DNA of 64,000 nt from the NCBI GenBank assembly GCA_964007475.1, contig OZ023273.1, positions 61,275,834-61,339,833 on the forward strand, read 5' to 3'. Under the pieces are notes generated by a model. That model did not search any database, was not told where the DNA came from, and saw nothing but the letters and a program-made list of their open reading frames with translations. This DNA is from Hybos culiciformis. Lineage: Eukaryota; Arthropoda; Insecta; Diptera; Hybotidae. Positions 25,763 to 38,008 of this stretch are shown piece after piece. Positions within the stretch are counted from its first letter, which is position 1. Each line of letters opens with the position of its first letter. Made by a program: the position numbers and the translations under genes.

Positions 25763-25912
25763 AGGTGAAAACACAATTGGGGCGACGACGACGGCGACAG
25801 CGATTTTTCATATAAAAAAATCGCCTCAATTGTTTCATTCTCATAAAATATATGGTTTTTGACAGTCGCTATCGCTGTCGCCGTCGTTGTCGCCCCAATT
25901 GTGTTTTCACCT
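25763..25912. mobile_element. 150-bp CpG-rich foldback MITE
   Basis: The ends AGGTGAAAACACAATTGGGG and CCCCAATTGTGTTTTCACCT are perfectly inverted. The arms continue through CGAC/GGCGACAGCGAT repeats for about 45 bp with few mismatches, leaving a loop of about 50 bp. TTA on both sides (25760-25762 and 25913-25915) fits a 3-bp duplication of PIF/Harbinger type, although TTTAA is also shared. The reading frames over it (arginine-rich RCRRRCRPNCVF in both directions) arise from the palindrome and are not genes. Confidence 0.85.
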
Positions 25913-26519
25913 TTAATATAAATATAAGTTCCACAAAATCTTTATTAATAAAGTTTACTAAATGTCATAATTTTTGGATTATAAATATGTACATTGTACA
26001 GTACATACATAATGGTACCTACATACATATATTTCATAAATATGTACCTATATTATTTCTACACAATTCCATTCAGAGCGGATTCTCTGTAATTAAAAAT
26101 ATCACTGAAAATATAATATTGTGCACAGCATTTTCTGTCAATCAACATAAAAAAATATTTTTTTTATAATATCAGATTGTTAAAAAAGAATTTTAATGAA
26201 TTTTTGGTGGTGTTTCAACAAAAAAAACTAAAAATATATTTTTATAAAATAAATAAAAATATTAGTTTAAAAAAATGAAATTGTTATTAAGGTTTTTAGA
26301 ATGATTTTGAGAGGTTCCACAAAAAATGTAATTATTCCGATGGGTCTAAAAAAGACAAATAAAATTTCAAGTAAAATTTAAATTTAAATTTCAATGAATG
26401 GGCCAAACCCATAAGAAGTTTGTCGAAGTTTGATACACCGAAATACTGAAATTCATACTTGATGATATTCTTTTATTATAAATTTAGCACATTGAAAATC
26501 AATAAAATGCTATACTGCT

Positions 26520-26829
26520 GAAAAGTTGTTACGGTTTGTTACGGCAGTTGCGGTGTTTAAAGAAATGTTATGTAACCAAATTTCCTCCTTTTTATAAAAA
26601 AAATTACACTAAATATAATATTAATGCACGCAAAAAAAAACTTAATATGAATTTTGTTTTGTTTATTCGAATAAAAAAATTGTTTAAAAACTAATTTAAA
26701 AAGTGTTTAACTTTTGTTACGTTATTCTTCTGGGGGGGGGTATTCGGAATTTGTTACGATCTGTTACTATGGGGGGGGGGGGATTAAAAAACGGCAAAAA
26801 AAGCGTTACGTAATATGTGAACAGTCCCT
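26520..26829. repeat. Possible transposon remnant with GTTACG motifs and poly-G runs
   Basis: GTTACGG occurs twice near 26529, GTTACG recurs at about 26717, 26753 and 26804, and runs of 9 G (26732-26740) and 12 G (26771-26782) stand out in A+T-rich DNA. The right end, GCGTTACGTAATATGTGAAC then AGTCCCT, resembles a terminal sequence common in insect repeats as I remember it. No inverted partner was found. Confidence 0.35.
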
Positions 26830-27703
26830 AATTCATTTGTTAATATATTATTGGACGAGCTATTATGTATCAGAAAATATGTAGTTATAACTTTATAACT
26901 GGTTCTTATAGCTAATTTTCCGACAAGTTATTTCTTCAGTGTTATATTATAATTAATATTATTATAAATCTGCTTTTATATATATAAAATTTTTTTTCTT
27001 TCAGGCGATAATATGGTTTTGAGGCATATTCGATCATTTCGAGGGGTCCGAAGAGTACTTCGTATATCAAAAACACTAGTTTTCACAGGAAGCAAAAAAC
27101 TGTTTGTTTTAAAATTTTTCTTCGACAATCCTCATTTTTTTTACATCGTTTTATGAAAAAAATTATATTTAAAAAAAAAAAAATGTATCAAATTTTCACA
27201 TTTTTAAGTTTTTACGATGATCGCTTAATTTACTAACATTATGCCTAAATGGATATACGATAATTGCAAATTTTTTTCTGCCGTTTATTATCGTAAGTTG
27301 ACGATATTAAGTACGGTTGACATCGTATCTTTATTTAGGTCTAACAAAATAAAACACAATAAAATCGCATTTTCACATACGACAGCGCTGAATTTCGTGC
27401 CAATATCGCAAGTTGGTAGTTAACGGAAGTTTAAGAATGTAAAAACGACAAGTTCTAGCATGCATTAATTGTACTTTTACTGATCGTATTTCCATTTACA
27501 ATTTTTGACTGATGGAAAGTGGGCTTGTATATGAATATAGAATTCAGCTCGTACGTCGATTTTACTTACAATAAAAATATTTTTATTCGGAATGTATTTT
27601 ATTTCAGTTAGGAACGTCAGTATGACCCAAAATCGTAGATATCAGTGCGGAGAATAATTTTTAAATATAAATCGGTTTCTATCGTATCTCAATTTACCAT
27701 AGT

Positions 27704-27735
27704 ACCCGTCGATTTATATACCCGTCGATTTATAT
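27704..27735. repeat. 16-bp perfect tandem duplication
   Basis: ACCCGTCGATTTATAT is repeated twice head to tail. Confidence 0.9.
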
Positions 27736-30700
27736 ATATTCATTAAATTTTTCAAAATTAATTTTGGTTAATAATTAAACGGATCATGTAGAATTTGTCG
27801 TGTCATTGTATAACAGACACTGATTGTATTCATTCCCTTATTCTCTTTCAAGCGCTATATAATTTATGAATTCTTCCAAGTGGGTTTTTAAATGTTGAAA
27901 ATATTTTTGCAATTAAAAGATAAAAATTATTCGAATAACCTTTTTAAGTTAAAATTTTCATCTTCTTTTTTTGTACTTAATTTTTTTTTTTTAAACGAAA
28001 AATTGCCAAAAATCCGATATAAATTTTTTTTTCAATAAAATTTTCTCTGATCAGCCGGCATTGAGTGGCAATAGTATTACCAAAATCAGTTTTTCGAATT
28101 TATTTATTTATATAATTTTTTTTTTTTTTGCCAGTTTTCAAAAGAATTGAATTTACATCGTTATTTAATTGGCCAAGAAAGTAAATAAACTTTAAGCAAT
28201 CAACTACTGGTATCGATTTTCATTGAATTTTAAATTAGGCAAGGAATAACAATATCAATGTTGGTTGAAATAAAAGCGAAAAAAAAAAAACAAACAACAT
28301 ATATGAGAGGAAAAGCAGAAAGAAAAAAGCATAAATTATATTTTTACGATTTTTGATCTTTTGTTTATCGCCTTTGCCAAACATCACTGTGAATTTATGT
28401 TTTGTTTGTTGTTCAAAAATTTTACATAATGGCGACATGGTGATATTAATAAATAATGTTTTTTCTTATTTTTTTTTTTTGTTTTGTTTTGTTTGGTGTC
28501 ATTACATACATAACTTTAGTGCTTAAGATGCCCAATAAAATTTAAAAAATGTGACACTCTAAAAAAAAAAGAAGAAGAAGAATTAATAAAAAATTTAGTT
28601 GTCTTTATCTTATTGTTGTCATTTATTATTCTTATCACACACTATCGAGATAAAAGTACACACTTTCTAAAGATAAATTTTTTATCATAAAAACAACAAT
28701 ATCTTCTAAATAATCTTAATATAGATTTTATTATTTTTTATATGGTGATATTAAGTTCCGATCTATTTATCTTCTAAACATTAATTATTAATTTTTCTTT
28801 CTCTTGTAACTTTATAATCCAAATTATTAACGTTATTTTAACACTGAGGAAGTAATATGTGGAACATTAGGTTACAAGACATTAAATTTATATTTTCACA
28901 AGCCTGATTTTATAAAAAACTAAATTGGTTTTTTTTTTGCGTGTAAGAAATTTTTATCAATATAATTTTTTTTTAAGTTTTGGTAAAAAAAAAAAAAAAT
29001 TTCCAAAAATACTGCTTTAACCATTTTAATAAGGATAAATTCTTTCGAAAATGATAAATTGAAGTTGTAGATGACCAAAAAACGTGTTAGGAGTATAAAA
29101 TTTAATTGATTTTATTTCTCTTTGTGTTACTTTTTTTTCGAATTTTTTTTTTTATTTTTTTTGCCAATCAGCATAATATTACCATTTTTAGGTCATCGTA
29201 ACAATACGGTTATGTAGTAAAAATATTGTTATTTTCCTTAAATATAAAAATTGATCTTAATTTTTTATTCGTTAAACGCCAGAAATAATTTAAAATCATT
29301 TTCTGGACTTATGTGCATATATCTTTTGATTTTAGAGATCAATAAATATCATTTGATGCGTTTGAAGTTATTAATATTTTGATGGTGGGATATTTGGCTG
29401 GATTTAGGTATATTATTGATTTAATTAACCGATAAGATGAATATTGAAAGAGAGATACATTAAATAATTTTGATCTTTCAAAAATAAAATAAATGATGAT
29501 AAAATATGATGGCATAATAATATGCCAATATTAAACTACAAATTACTTCAAAAAAATTTTTTTTTTTTTTTAATTTATTGCATTACAAAAAATGGTGACT
29601 AAGTACGAATTATTATAAAATTTGAGAATTCAGATAATAAAAAAAAAAACACTAAACTTTGAACTATTTCAGTAATGGACTAGTTAAATTTGTTTCATTA
29701 TCAAACTATATAAAAGTTATGTATAAAAATATGAAAATTGTCATAGCAATTGATTATATAAATATAAAACATTATAATCGCATTTTAAATGACGATCTGG
29801 TTCTTCTAAATACAAATCATAATCTTCACGGTTGAGTTAATGATATTGGAATGGTTTTTTTTTTTTTATTTTTATTTATTTGAAATTATCTCCTATAGTG
29901 AATAAACATTATTTTAGTTTTACACTTCATGTCTTTTTCATTTTAATAAAATTAATGCTAAATGAGATTAAAGAAACCAGATTTAATTTTTTCCCATAAT
30001 CTATTAAAATAGGTGTGAATTTTATTTTTAATAAGAAAAATAGCCGCTCTTAAACAAGATTGAACAGCGGCGTTTAAGCAATTTTTTTTTTGTTTACATG
30101 TAAAAATATTTAATTAAATAAATAAAGTATGTATTTTTTTCTTTAATTAATTTTTTGGCTCATAAATCATAAATGATCATTTTTGAAAACTTTATAACAT
30201 ATTCAGCACATACTATATTCTAAAAAATCATAATTGAATACATCCTTAATATTCAGACATAAACAAAAATGTTTTCCTCTCGCGGTATAATCGAAATATA
30301 TTTGAAATACTTAGGCATTATTATTTACTCCTATTTAATTTATGAACGAGAACAAATTTAGAATTAACATACATAAAATGCTTAAATTTATCTTCTTCAA
30401 AAAAATAAAATAAAATTAATTTACTTATGCTTTGTATAATATTTTATCGAAACTAGAATAGTTTTTTTAAGTATTGGGTACAATTAATCATACTTCTATT
30501 TATATAAATAGATTTTTGGGAAATTAAAAAAAATTATTTCCAGTTTCCAGATATCTATTTTATGAACCCCAATTAAGAATAATATACCCCAGATACATAT
30601 TAATAAAAATGTATCTATTTTCTGATAGTGTAGTTTTGATATTGCTACAATGATAATTATAATTTAAATTCATGACATTATTATGACCGGAGGGTTTGTT

Positions 30701-31232
30701 AAAATTATTTTTATTCAAGATTCATTCATAAATAATTTTTACTCAGTAGGTACTTAACTATTATAGATATAAATAGTTAGGAGGGAATATTTAATATTAA
30801 TTTTCCTTTGAGTAATTGATAATTATTGTCAAATGTTAGTAAAATAAATAATATGAAACTTTAAAATGTGGAATTGTAAAATTATGAATGTTAAGTAAAT
30901 ATTTTATTCTCATGACAAACTACTTAATTAATTTGTTTTTAGATAAAATTTTTCTTACAGTCAATCAGATTATACTTAAGTAAATCACTATATTTTTGAT
31001 GAAAAGCCTGAATTTAAAAACTTAAAAAAACAGTAGTTTTTAATCTTTAATTTTCATATAAGAAATTTTTTAGTTAAATGAAAGATTTATGAATTGATTT
31101 CAAGCTGCATTTTATTCTAATTGTATTTTTATGGTTTCAACAATTGCAATATTTTAACGAAAGCTCCATTTCACAAATTGTAACAAAAATTCAAAAAACT
31201 AATTTTTTTTTTAAACTTTCTAAAAATTTTTT

Positions 31233-31238
31233 TTTATT
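31233..31238 (-). terminator. Candidate poly(A) signal of the 861-aa gene
   Basis: AATAAA on the minus strand, about 18 nt past the stop codon at 31256. Further matches exist downstream, so the choice is uncertain. Confidence 0.3.
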
Positions 31239-31255
31239 AACGTGGTTATTACTTT

Positions 31256-33841
31256 CTACATTTTAAAATTATTAGAAATGGCAGCAATCATTGCAGTGTC
31301 ATGTAACGAAAGCAGTGTATTTTCTTGAAACTCAAACCGTTTTGAAATTTGAAGCCAAACTCGTTCTGGAGTTAGACCCATAGGAATTTGAAGCCAACTG
31401 TAATCAATTTTTAAAGAACCAGTTAGTAATTGATCAAATGGTTTATGACCAATAAAGAACATTGTCTTCAATAATGAAATCTCTTCTTCCATTAAATTTT
31501 GACCCTGAATATTTTGAAATTCAGATTGTTCCAAATCGCTTACACCAAGCTGTTGAAATAACCACTCTTTATTATTCTTTAAATACTTATAACATAGTCG
31601 TAAACATTTTTTCCCAATATTGGTTGTTATAATATCGCTCACTAAAATTTCGGATATGTAATCAGCATTCTCCACATCGAAATCTCTAGTAGATAAGCTG
31701 CTTTGACTCCCTTGTAATCCATTTTCAAGATCATCCATTTTAACGGTACTGACTGCACTTAAGGGAGCAACATCGTCTAAATTTGATGGAGTTTCGAAAA
31801 TACTATTTGTGATGTCTTTGCTTTCTTTAGCTTGCTTCAAGAATAATTTTATTTGTTCTGTATGCTTATTATCTTCGTCAATTGAACATATAGCTTCGCA
31901 TAATGTATGGTAAATTTCTTCTTTTGTAGCACCATCTGGTTTTGATTCTTCTTCTTTCGCCAGACATAACAATTTACTGTAAAGAGCTGAAAACAAAACT
32001 TGAATTAAAACAGAATCAGCTAAGCATTTTGTTGACACTGGAATTGCATCAGTTAAAACCATTGTGAATTTATATATCCCGTCTGGAATGCAATCCCACA
32101 TTTCTGATAAGCAAGTTATTGCTAACGACATAGCCTGATACATAGTTGCACCTGTTTGAACAGAACTAACTAACATTTGAGCAACGCAATCTAGTACTGG
32201 ATAAATTAAATGCATTGCAGCTTCAAGCCAGGGTGGACGTTTTTGATCCCAAACTTGTCGTTTATCAAGAGAATCTGACCAAGAATTTACTTGACTATAC
32301 TCTACAGCTGCAATTAGAGCTGAAATGTCTGAACTTTTGCCTGTGCTAATAATTCCGTATGACAAAGCTAATACCACTTGGTAATTGATTTGAGAAATCG
32401 GATCAACTTCCGTCAAATCATCACTAAAACACTCCCCAGAACATAAAAACAGCTCACATTTAAAATTAGGATCATCATTTAAAAATGATCGATCTAATGC
32501 TGGACGGTAGTCTTCAGAACGTGGCAAATGTTTTAACAAATTCTTCAATATTATTCTGGATACTGCAGCATCCCTCATTAAAAGAACCTTTAATAAATGG
32601 GACCAGTTAGCTTGTGGAGAGCCCAAAAGAACTTGAAGCTCTAAACTTATAGCACTAGTAGCGGGCAATTCAGATAATCTTGACATCCATTGATTTCTGT
32701 TCGGAAATAGCTTCGGTAATGTGAATAAAATCCATGCACTAGGCAGTCCTTGGCGTGAAGAGAATAAATCCAAAGATCTAGTTCCCTTGCGAAACAACTT
32801 AAATAAAACACCAAGCGGTGCCCCACGTAACAAGAGGCAAGAAAACAATTCCTGACATTTAGCATGAATATCACGTATTATTTTGGGCTGTGACGTCATA
32901 TCAAGGCCAATAAAGGATTCAGAATTTTCACTGATAGCAGGCAATAAATCACAAACACAAAAGAGTAAATTACAAATGTCAGTTAGTAATAACTGAGCCC
33001 TAGCTGAGCTTGTAACAATTTGTGTATATCTTACGGTTAACACTGTTAATGTCTCATTTAACATTCCACCAAAAACTCTTTGAGCCATTTTTGGAGGAAC
33101 TGAATTCCACAAATCTTGCTTTGTTCCTTTAATATATAACCACCACATTTGAATAGTATAAGAACCTCGTTCGGATTCAAAAAATGGTTGTGTACTTTCC
33201 CAATTTAAACAATCAGCATCTTGCATGATGTATAAACACAAAAGCCGGCAATGTAAGTCTAAAAGCCTTTCTGCTAAAGCTTCAGTCATTTCAGAATATT
33301 GCTTATAGCTGAGTTTTAACGAACCCCCAGTTTCATCTTCCAATTTAGGAGGGCAAATACTTGTTGTTACACATTGCAAATATACCCAAAGACAATTTTT
33401 CACTAAAGCAGCTGCACCAATAGTAGCTGTTAGAACAGTTAGATCAGCATGATCTAATGATTCCTGACTCAATGTATGCAGATGATTTAAGAGTTGATCA
33501 GCTGATTTTGTTACTAAACTAACAAATTTTTCAGGATCAGAGGCTTTAACAATGTCACTAGAAACTAATTCTTGTTTTGAATCACTGAAATCATCGTCAT
33601 CCATTATTTTATGCAACAGACCAGAATTCTTACGATAAGCAGCTAAATATTCGTCTTCCCACCATAAAATAATTTTAATAGAAGCAAATGAAGCGTAACG
33701 GGGAAAATCAAGTTTGCCACCGACAACCCCAGGGCAAACCTTTTCTTGTAAAACATTTTGATGCTGCTGGTAATATTGAAGGTCTCTTTGAAGTAAAATT
33801 GGAACTCTGTCCATTAAATTTCCTTCTTCCATAACTTCCAT
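31256..33841 (-). CDS. Large single-exon protein of unknown function (861 aa)
   Basis: An uninterrupted 862-codon frame starts MEVMEEGNLMDRVPILL at the first ATG after an in-frame TAA (near 33869) and ends FKM-TAG. Composition is complex and protein-like throughout: rich in leucine, with cysteine and tryptophan, in contrast to the surrounding random A+T frames, so the gene is certain. It appears mainly alpha-helical: alternating hydrophobic segments such as LTATIGAAALVKNCLWVYLQ and LLTDICNLLFCVCDLLPAI suggest stacked helices rather than membrane spans. There is no signal peptide. A hydrophilic, acidic stretch (about residues 640-710) breaks the fold. I have a weak impression of the KIAA0825/DUF4495 family, which is not demonstrated. 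The lack of introns in 2.6 kb next to a multi-exon gene is notable: an ancient intron-poor gene or an old retrocopy under selection. Confidence 0.9.
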   Translation of the reverse strand: MEVMEEGNLMDRVPILLQRDLQYYQQHQNVLQEKVCPGVVGGKLDFPRYASFASIKIILWWEDEYLAAYRKNSGLLHKIMDDDDFSDSKQELVSSDIVKASDPEKFVSLVTKSADQLLNHLHTLSQESLDHADLTVLTATIGAAALVKNCLWVYLQCVTTSICPPKLEDETGGSLKLSYKQYSEMTEALAERLLDLHCRLLCLYIMQDADCLNWESTQPFFESERGSYTIQMWWLYIKGTKQDLWNSVPPKMAQRVFGGMLNETLTVLTVRYTQIVTSSARAQLLLTDICNLLFCVCDLLPAISENSESFIGLDMTSQPKIIRDIHAKCQELFSCLLLRGAPLGVLFKLFRKGTRSLDLFSSRQGLPSAWILFTLPKLFPNRNQWMSRLSELPATSAISLELQVLLGSPQANWSHLLKVLLMRDAAVSRIILKNLLKHLPRSEDYRPALDRSFLNDDPNFKCELFLCSGECFSDDLTEVDPISQINYQVVLALSYGIISTGKSSDISALIAAVEYSQVNSWSDSLDKRQVWDQKRPPWLEAAMHLIYPVLDCVAQMLVSSVQTGATMYQAMSLAITCLSEMWDCIPDGIYKFTMVLTDAIPVSTKCLADSVLIQVLFSALYSKLLCLAKEEESKPDGATKEEIYHTLCEAICSIDEDNKHTEQIKLFLKQAKESKDITNSIFETPSNLDDVAPLSAVSTVKMDDLENGLQGSQSSLSTRDFDVENADYISEILVSDIITTNIGKKCLRLCYKYLKNNKEWLFQQLGVSDLEQSEFQNIQGQNLMEEEISLLKTMFFIGHKPFDQLLTGSLKIDYSWLQIPMGLTPERVWLQISKRFEFQENTLLSLHDTAMIAAISNNFKM

Positions 33842-34145
33842 TTTGATGTTTTTAATTTTAATAAAATATTAATATTTGCGAAAATTTCAAAAATATTCGA
33901 TTTTTTTTTTAGCAATAAATTTATCGATTAAATAATTTGGTTGTCTCTTAACAACTAAAATTTTTCAAGGTTTAATAAATACAATACAGGAAAAGAAAAC
34001 ACTTTTACATGTTCTGTGAAGACAATATTGTGTTAAAATTTTCCACATAGAACTAAAAAAAATAAAATTTAATTTAATTAAAAATATTTTAGTTTTGTAC
34101 CTACTTATACTTATAAAAAATATTTATTAATTAAAGAAAAAAAAA
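33842..34145. other. Upstream region of the 861-aa gene
   Basis: A+T-rich sequence presumably holding the promoter and 5' UTR. There is no TATA box that stands out from the A+T background and no recognisable initiator. Confidence 0.3.
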
Positions 34146-35519
34146 TTATGCAAAAAATGTTTAGTCTTAATATTGCTTCTACATAGATTAAAATTTAATA
34201 CATCATTCATTACCCAAATAAAAATTAAAGTTCCTTATTGCATGCAAAGAATATTAATCCAAAATAACCATAATTAGTTGGACTTGAAATGATGAGCTTC
34301 AAAATCGATTTAAATTTCTATTTTTTATTTTTCATATAGGAACGTACATATATTATTTTTGTTCAGAAGTTTTTATATCGAATGTGTGTACCGAATACCG
34401 AATTCAGTCAAAACAATTCTAAAGACAGTGTCTTACAATATTTTAAATATTTTTTATTTATTAAAAATCGTACACAATTAAAATTTATTAACTCTAAAAG
34501 TAATATTTTCATCATAAACAGCTATTTCATTTAGCTTCGGTTAAGCAATAATGTAGTTCTTTTTAAGTATACATATTCACAAAAATGGTATTGGTAATCT
34601 ATTATTGAAATCATCTGCAAAAAGATGAAGTGTAAAAAAAATACATAAATGTGAACGTTTGAACCAACGAAGTAATTGACCAAATATAATTTAAATATTT
34701 TCTATTTCAATTAACGCTTTAAAAATGTTTTTTTTGAAGTAATAAAATAAATAACATCTTCTGATAAATCATTTTTATGCATTTTTAAATTTATCTAAAT
34801 ATTATTAATTTTATTATTATTCATTTTTATCTAATCCTTTTGTACATATATGCTTATTGTTGGTAGGTAAATGTATATGTACATATATAAATATAAATTA
34901 ATATTTTATGAAATCATCTTGTTTATATTTATTATGATTTTCGAATAATTGAAATATCATTTTACTAGTAGGGTGGGATGGAAATAAAAATACTATATTA
35001 TAAAATAAACAACTTATTAATTTAAATTATGTTATCCTTATAGTGCTTGCTTCATTCATCAGCTTGCTTATGTTCATTTCACCTTTTTTTAATCATTCCA
35101 ATTTTTTTTAATAATTTACATAATGTTCTTGTATTGAAAATATTTAGTTTGTCAACAATAAACATCTTAAATTTTTGATTGCATATTTTTGTTTTTGAAG
35201 TTTTAATGCTTCTTTGGGAAATACATATTATTAACATATTGTTTTGACCGTGATCGATATAAAAACTTCTGAACAAAAATAATATACATATGTTTATAAG
35301 TATGTTTTTATAAATTAAATTTGAGACTTAAAATTTTATTAATCTCTTATTGTTATTGATACTCCATACAAAGTACAATCGCTTTTAAAGTTCGTCATTT
35401 CGAGTCCAACTAATTATGGATTATTACGTATTAAGAAACTTTAATTTTTATTTGTGTAATGATGTATTAGATTTTAATTTGTGTGGAAGCAATATTAAGA
35501 CTAAACTTTTTTTGCATAC
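34146..35519. mobile_element. 1.4-kb foldback element with arms of about 240-265 bp
   Basis: The left arm (34146-34380) and right arm (35255-35519) are inverted copies that remain similar over their whole length with small indels. Shared blocks include GTTTAGTCTTAATATTGCTT at the outer end, ATAATTAGTTGGACT in the middle and TTTTTGTTCAGAAGTTTTTA then TATCG at the inner end. Roughly 870 bp of unrelated A+T-rich sequence separates the arms. This fits an old foldback transposon or a segmental inverted duplication. No target duplication could be fixed because both flanks are A/T homopolymers. Confidence 0.8.
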
Positions 35520-38008
35520 TTTTTTTTGGCAATAAATCAGTTAACTACAAAACCTATGCATTAATTCATATATGCATTAGTCTGATCCAAGAGCAAAATA
35601 TTTTCGTTAATTTACCAAAATAAATTTTAACTACATAATAATTGTTTTTCATTGGATTCTCAAAAATGTTGATGATATTGAATTTTGGTAAATTTTCTGT
35701 AGTAAATAAAGTTTTAAACAGCAAACTTACGTAATAATTAATACAACTGAAACTTCATAAAATTTTTATAATGGATCTGGAATAACTCATTTTATGTTAT
35801 TCACAAAAGTTTATGATTCTTAAGCATGGCAAATACCTACATCTGGTAAGTAAGAACAATTTTTCTTGCCAAATGTAAACGGAGCTTTAACGAAATTATG
35901 TTTAAATATAACTAAAGATATTACAGGGATTATTTTTGATTATTTAACATAAAAAGGTTGATTAGTTGATTGAGACATCGACATTTTTAAATTCAGAACT
36001 TACGTATTAAAATTGTAATTAAACTTTCACTCAAACTCAATCATTGCAATTTTTCATAAAAATTAAAATAAAAAAAAAAAAATTGCAATCAATTAACATT
36101 ACTTTGAAATTTGAAACAAAAAGGAGAAACCTGCAAATGTACGAAGATTTTTTCCTAGTAGATTAAAGACATGCGGCCACCCGCGATATAAAATTATGTT
36201 ACTAAAACAAAGTTTAAAAAAATAAAAATAAAAAATAAAACAAAGAAAATGAGGAAAACTAAAAATTTCCAATTGCTCATAACACCCACATGAATACAAA
36301 ATATAAAATTTTTTTGTTATTAATTTTTTTTTTACTCTACTTGTTTTATGATTTAGTATCAGTTTACATAGTTTAATTGGTATTTAATTGGAGTATGTGC
36401 CATGTACTGTTGTCAATAGAAAAAAATACTTTGAACGATAAAAAATGAAAGATTAGTTTGACATTTTATATTCCGTTTAATAAATCATAGGTGTGACTTT
36501 AAAAACCTTGCATAGAATAATCGAACTACATACAAATCATATAAAAACTACCTTAAATTATCATCATCAATGTATATATATAATTAGATTAAGGTTTGTT
36601 CGTCGTATATTATAATTTCTCATTATTTTGTAAAATGAGAGGCATCTTGGAATTTATATAAAATAATTTGCCGGGAAGTATTTGACGCGTTTCGACTATT
36701 GAACGATAATTTCGACTAGGAGATATTACTATGTAGTATTGAAATAAATAACAAATTTGTATTAATTAAAATTTAATTTCCAAAAAAAAAATTCAAAATC
36801 ATGCCTAATAAAAAAGATATTTAGAAAATTTTTAACTTAAAAAATTGATTTCAAGTCAGTAAAAGATTTTACGACAAAATAATATAATATATATAATGTA
36901 ATATTAGAGGCGTGAATAAATTAACTTTTTTATTATTTTTGGGTAGAAAATTCAATCAATAAATAAGATGAACAATAATTATTAATGTAATGAGTTACGA
37001 AGGAAGATTCAAATCGTTTGAAGAAAATTAGTTTAAATTACAATGATTTATCTTTTGTAATTCTTAAATGAAATATGAAACATATTCATTATGAAAAAAT
37101 ATATTATGATTGTATATGTGTGTGCTTTATTATTATTAATAATTTTAGTATAAATTTTTATATACATGTACTTATAGTTAGCTGTTTGTTAATGTTCATT
37201 TTATGATAATTCTAGATAAAATACCTTTATTAAAGAAGTAATTACAGTTTATAGTAAAATTTTGATAAATGGTTGTGCATAATTTAAATCGTTCTTTAAA
37301 TTAGTTTCGATAAAATTGATTTAGATGATTTTTTTTAAATACTTATTATTCTTCTTTTTTTTTTGATTCGAATAAAAATATTTTATTAAAAAGCAGGTGG
37401 AAATATTTTTCATAAATTTTAATTACGAAAATTTCTCATAACAACGTTTTATTTCAATTCGTGATTTTTTTCGTATAAAGCTATCAAAATAAATTTGTAA
37501 TAGAAGAAAAAAGTTAAAATTGTAAAATAGGTAAAAATATTCACGTTTTTTTTTTTTGCAATAACGATTTAAAATTTTTGTTTTTAAAATGGTATTATTA
37601 AAATATTATATGTTTTTTTTTTTTTATATATTAATACCTACATTTATATTTTCTTATTAAGAAATTTATTCAAAAATATTTTTTTCTGATCATTTTCTTA
37701 TATGCATGCAAAATGTGTTAATTTCTATTTAAAAAAAAAATAAAATAAATTTTAGCCAAACTGTAAATTATTGCACTCAAAAAAATTCTTTGATTAATTT
37801 AATAATTTCTCAGTCAATTAAAAATTTAAACCATAATAACTATATTGTTTTTTGTATGTTTTTCATTTGTATGAAACATTATGTTCAGCCAAAAATTCTT
37901 GAAGTTCAGATTTTTGGTGAGTTTAGCTTAATATTAAAAATTTTTTTTCAACTTTATAATTAACAAAACTTCATTCAAATACTGAATAGTACTATACTAA
38001 CATATATA
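35520..38008. other. Intergenic spacer, nothing recognised
   Basis: A+T-rich sequence with homopolymer runs. No exon-like segments or bounded repeats were found. Confidence 0.55.

Larger units (their letters stand above)
25916..31232. other. Intergenic spacer with a GTTACG/poly-G patch
   Basis: No supported gene. Items inside are a GTTACG-rich patch with two poly-G runs (26520-26829), a 16-bp tandem ACCCGTCGATTTATAT (27704-27735), a crossing pair of short complementary segments (30043-30078), and homopolymer runs. Sequence at about 27000-27620 is somewhat richer in CpG than its surroundings and could include a promoter or 5' exon, but nothing specific can be named. Confidence 0.5.

Noticed and set aside
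25644..26169. Arginine-rich frames on both strands
   Set aside because: Both come from the CpG-rich palindrome of the 150-bp MITE.
27241..27423. 60-codon plus-strand frame
   Set aside because: The region is slightly richer in CpG, but the peptide matches nothing known to me and there are no splice borders; kept only as a possible regulatory or UTR region.
28235..28438. Minus-strand frame starting MSPLCKIFEQQTKHKF with a possible donor GTAAAAAT
   Set aside because: It could be a small first exon, but no partner exon or family match supports it, and its second half is hydrophobic low-complexity sequence.
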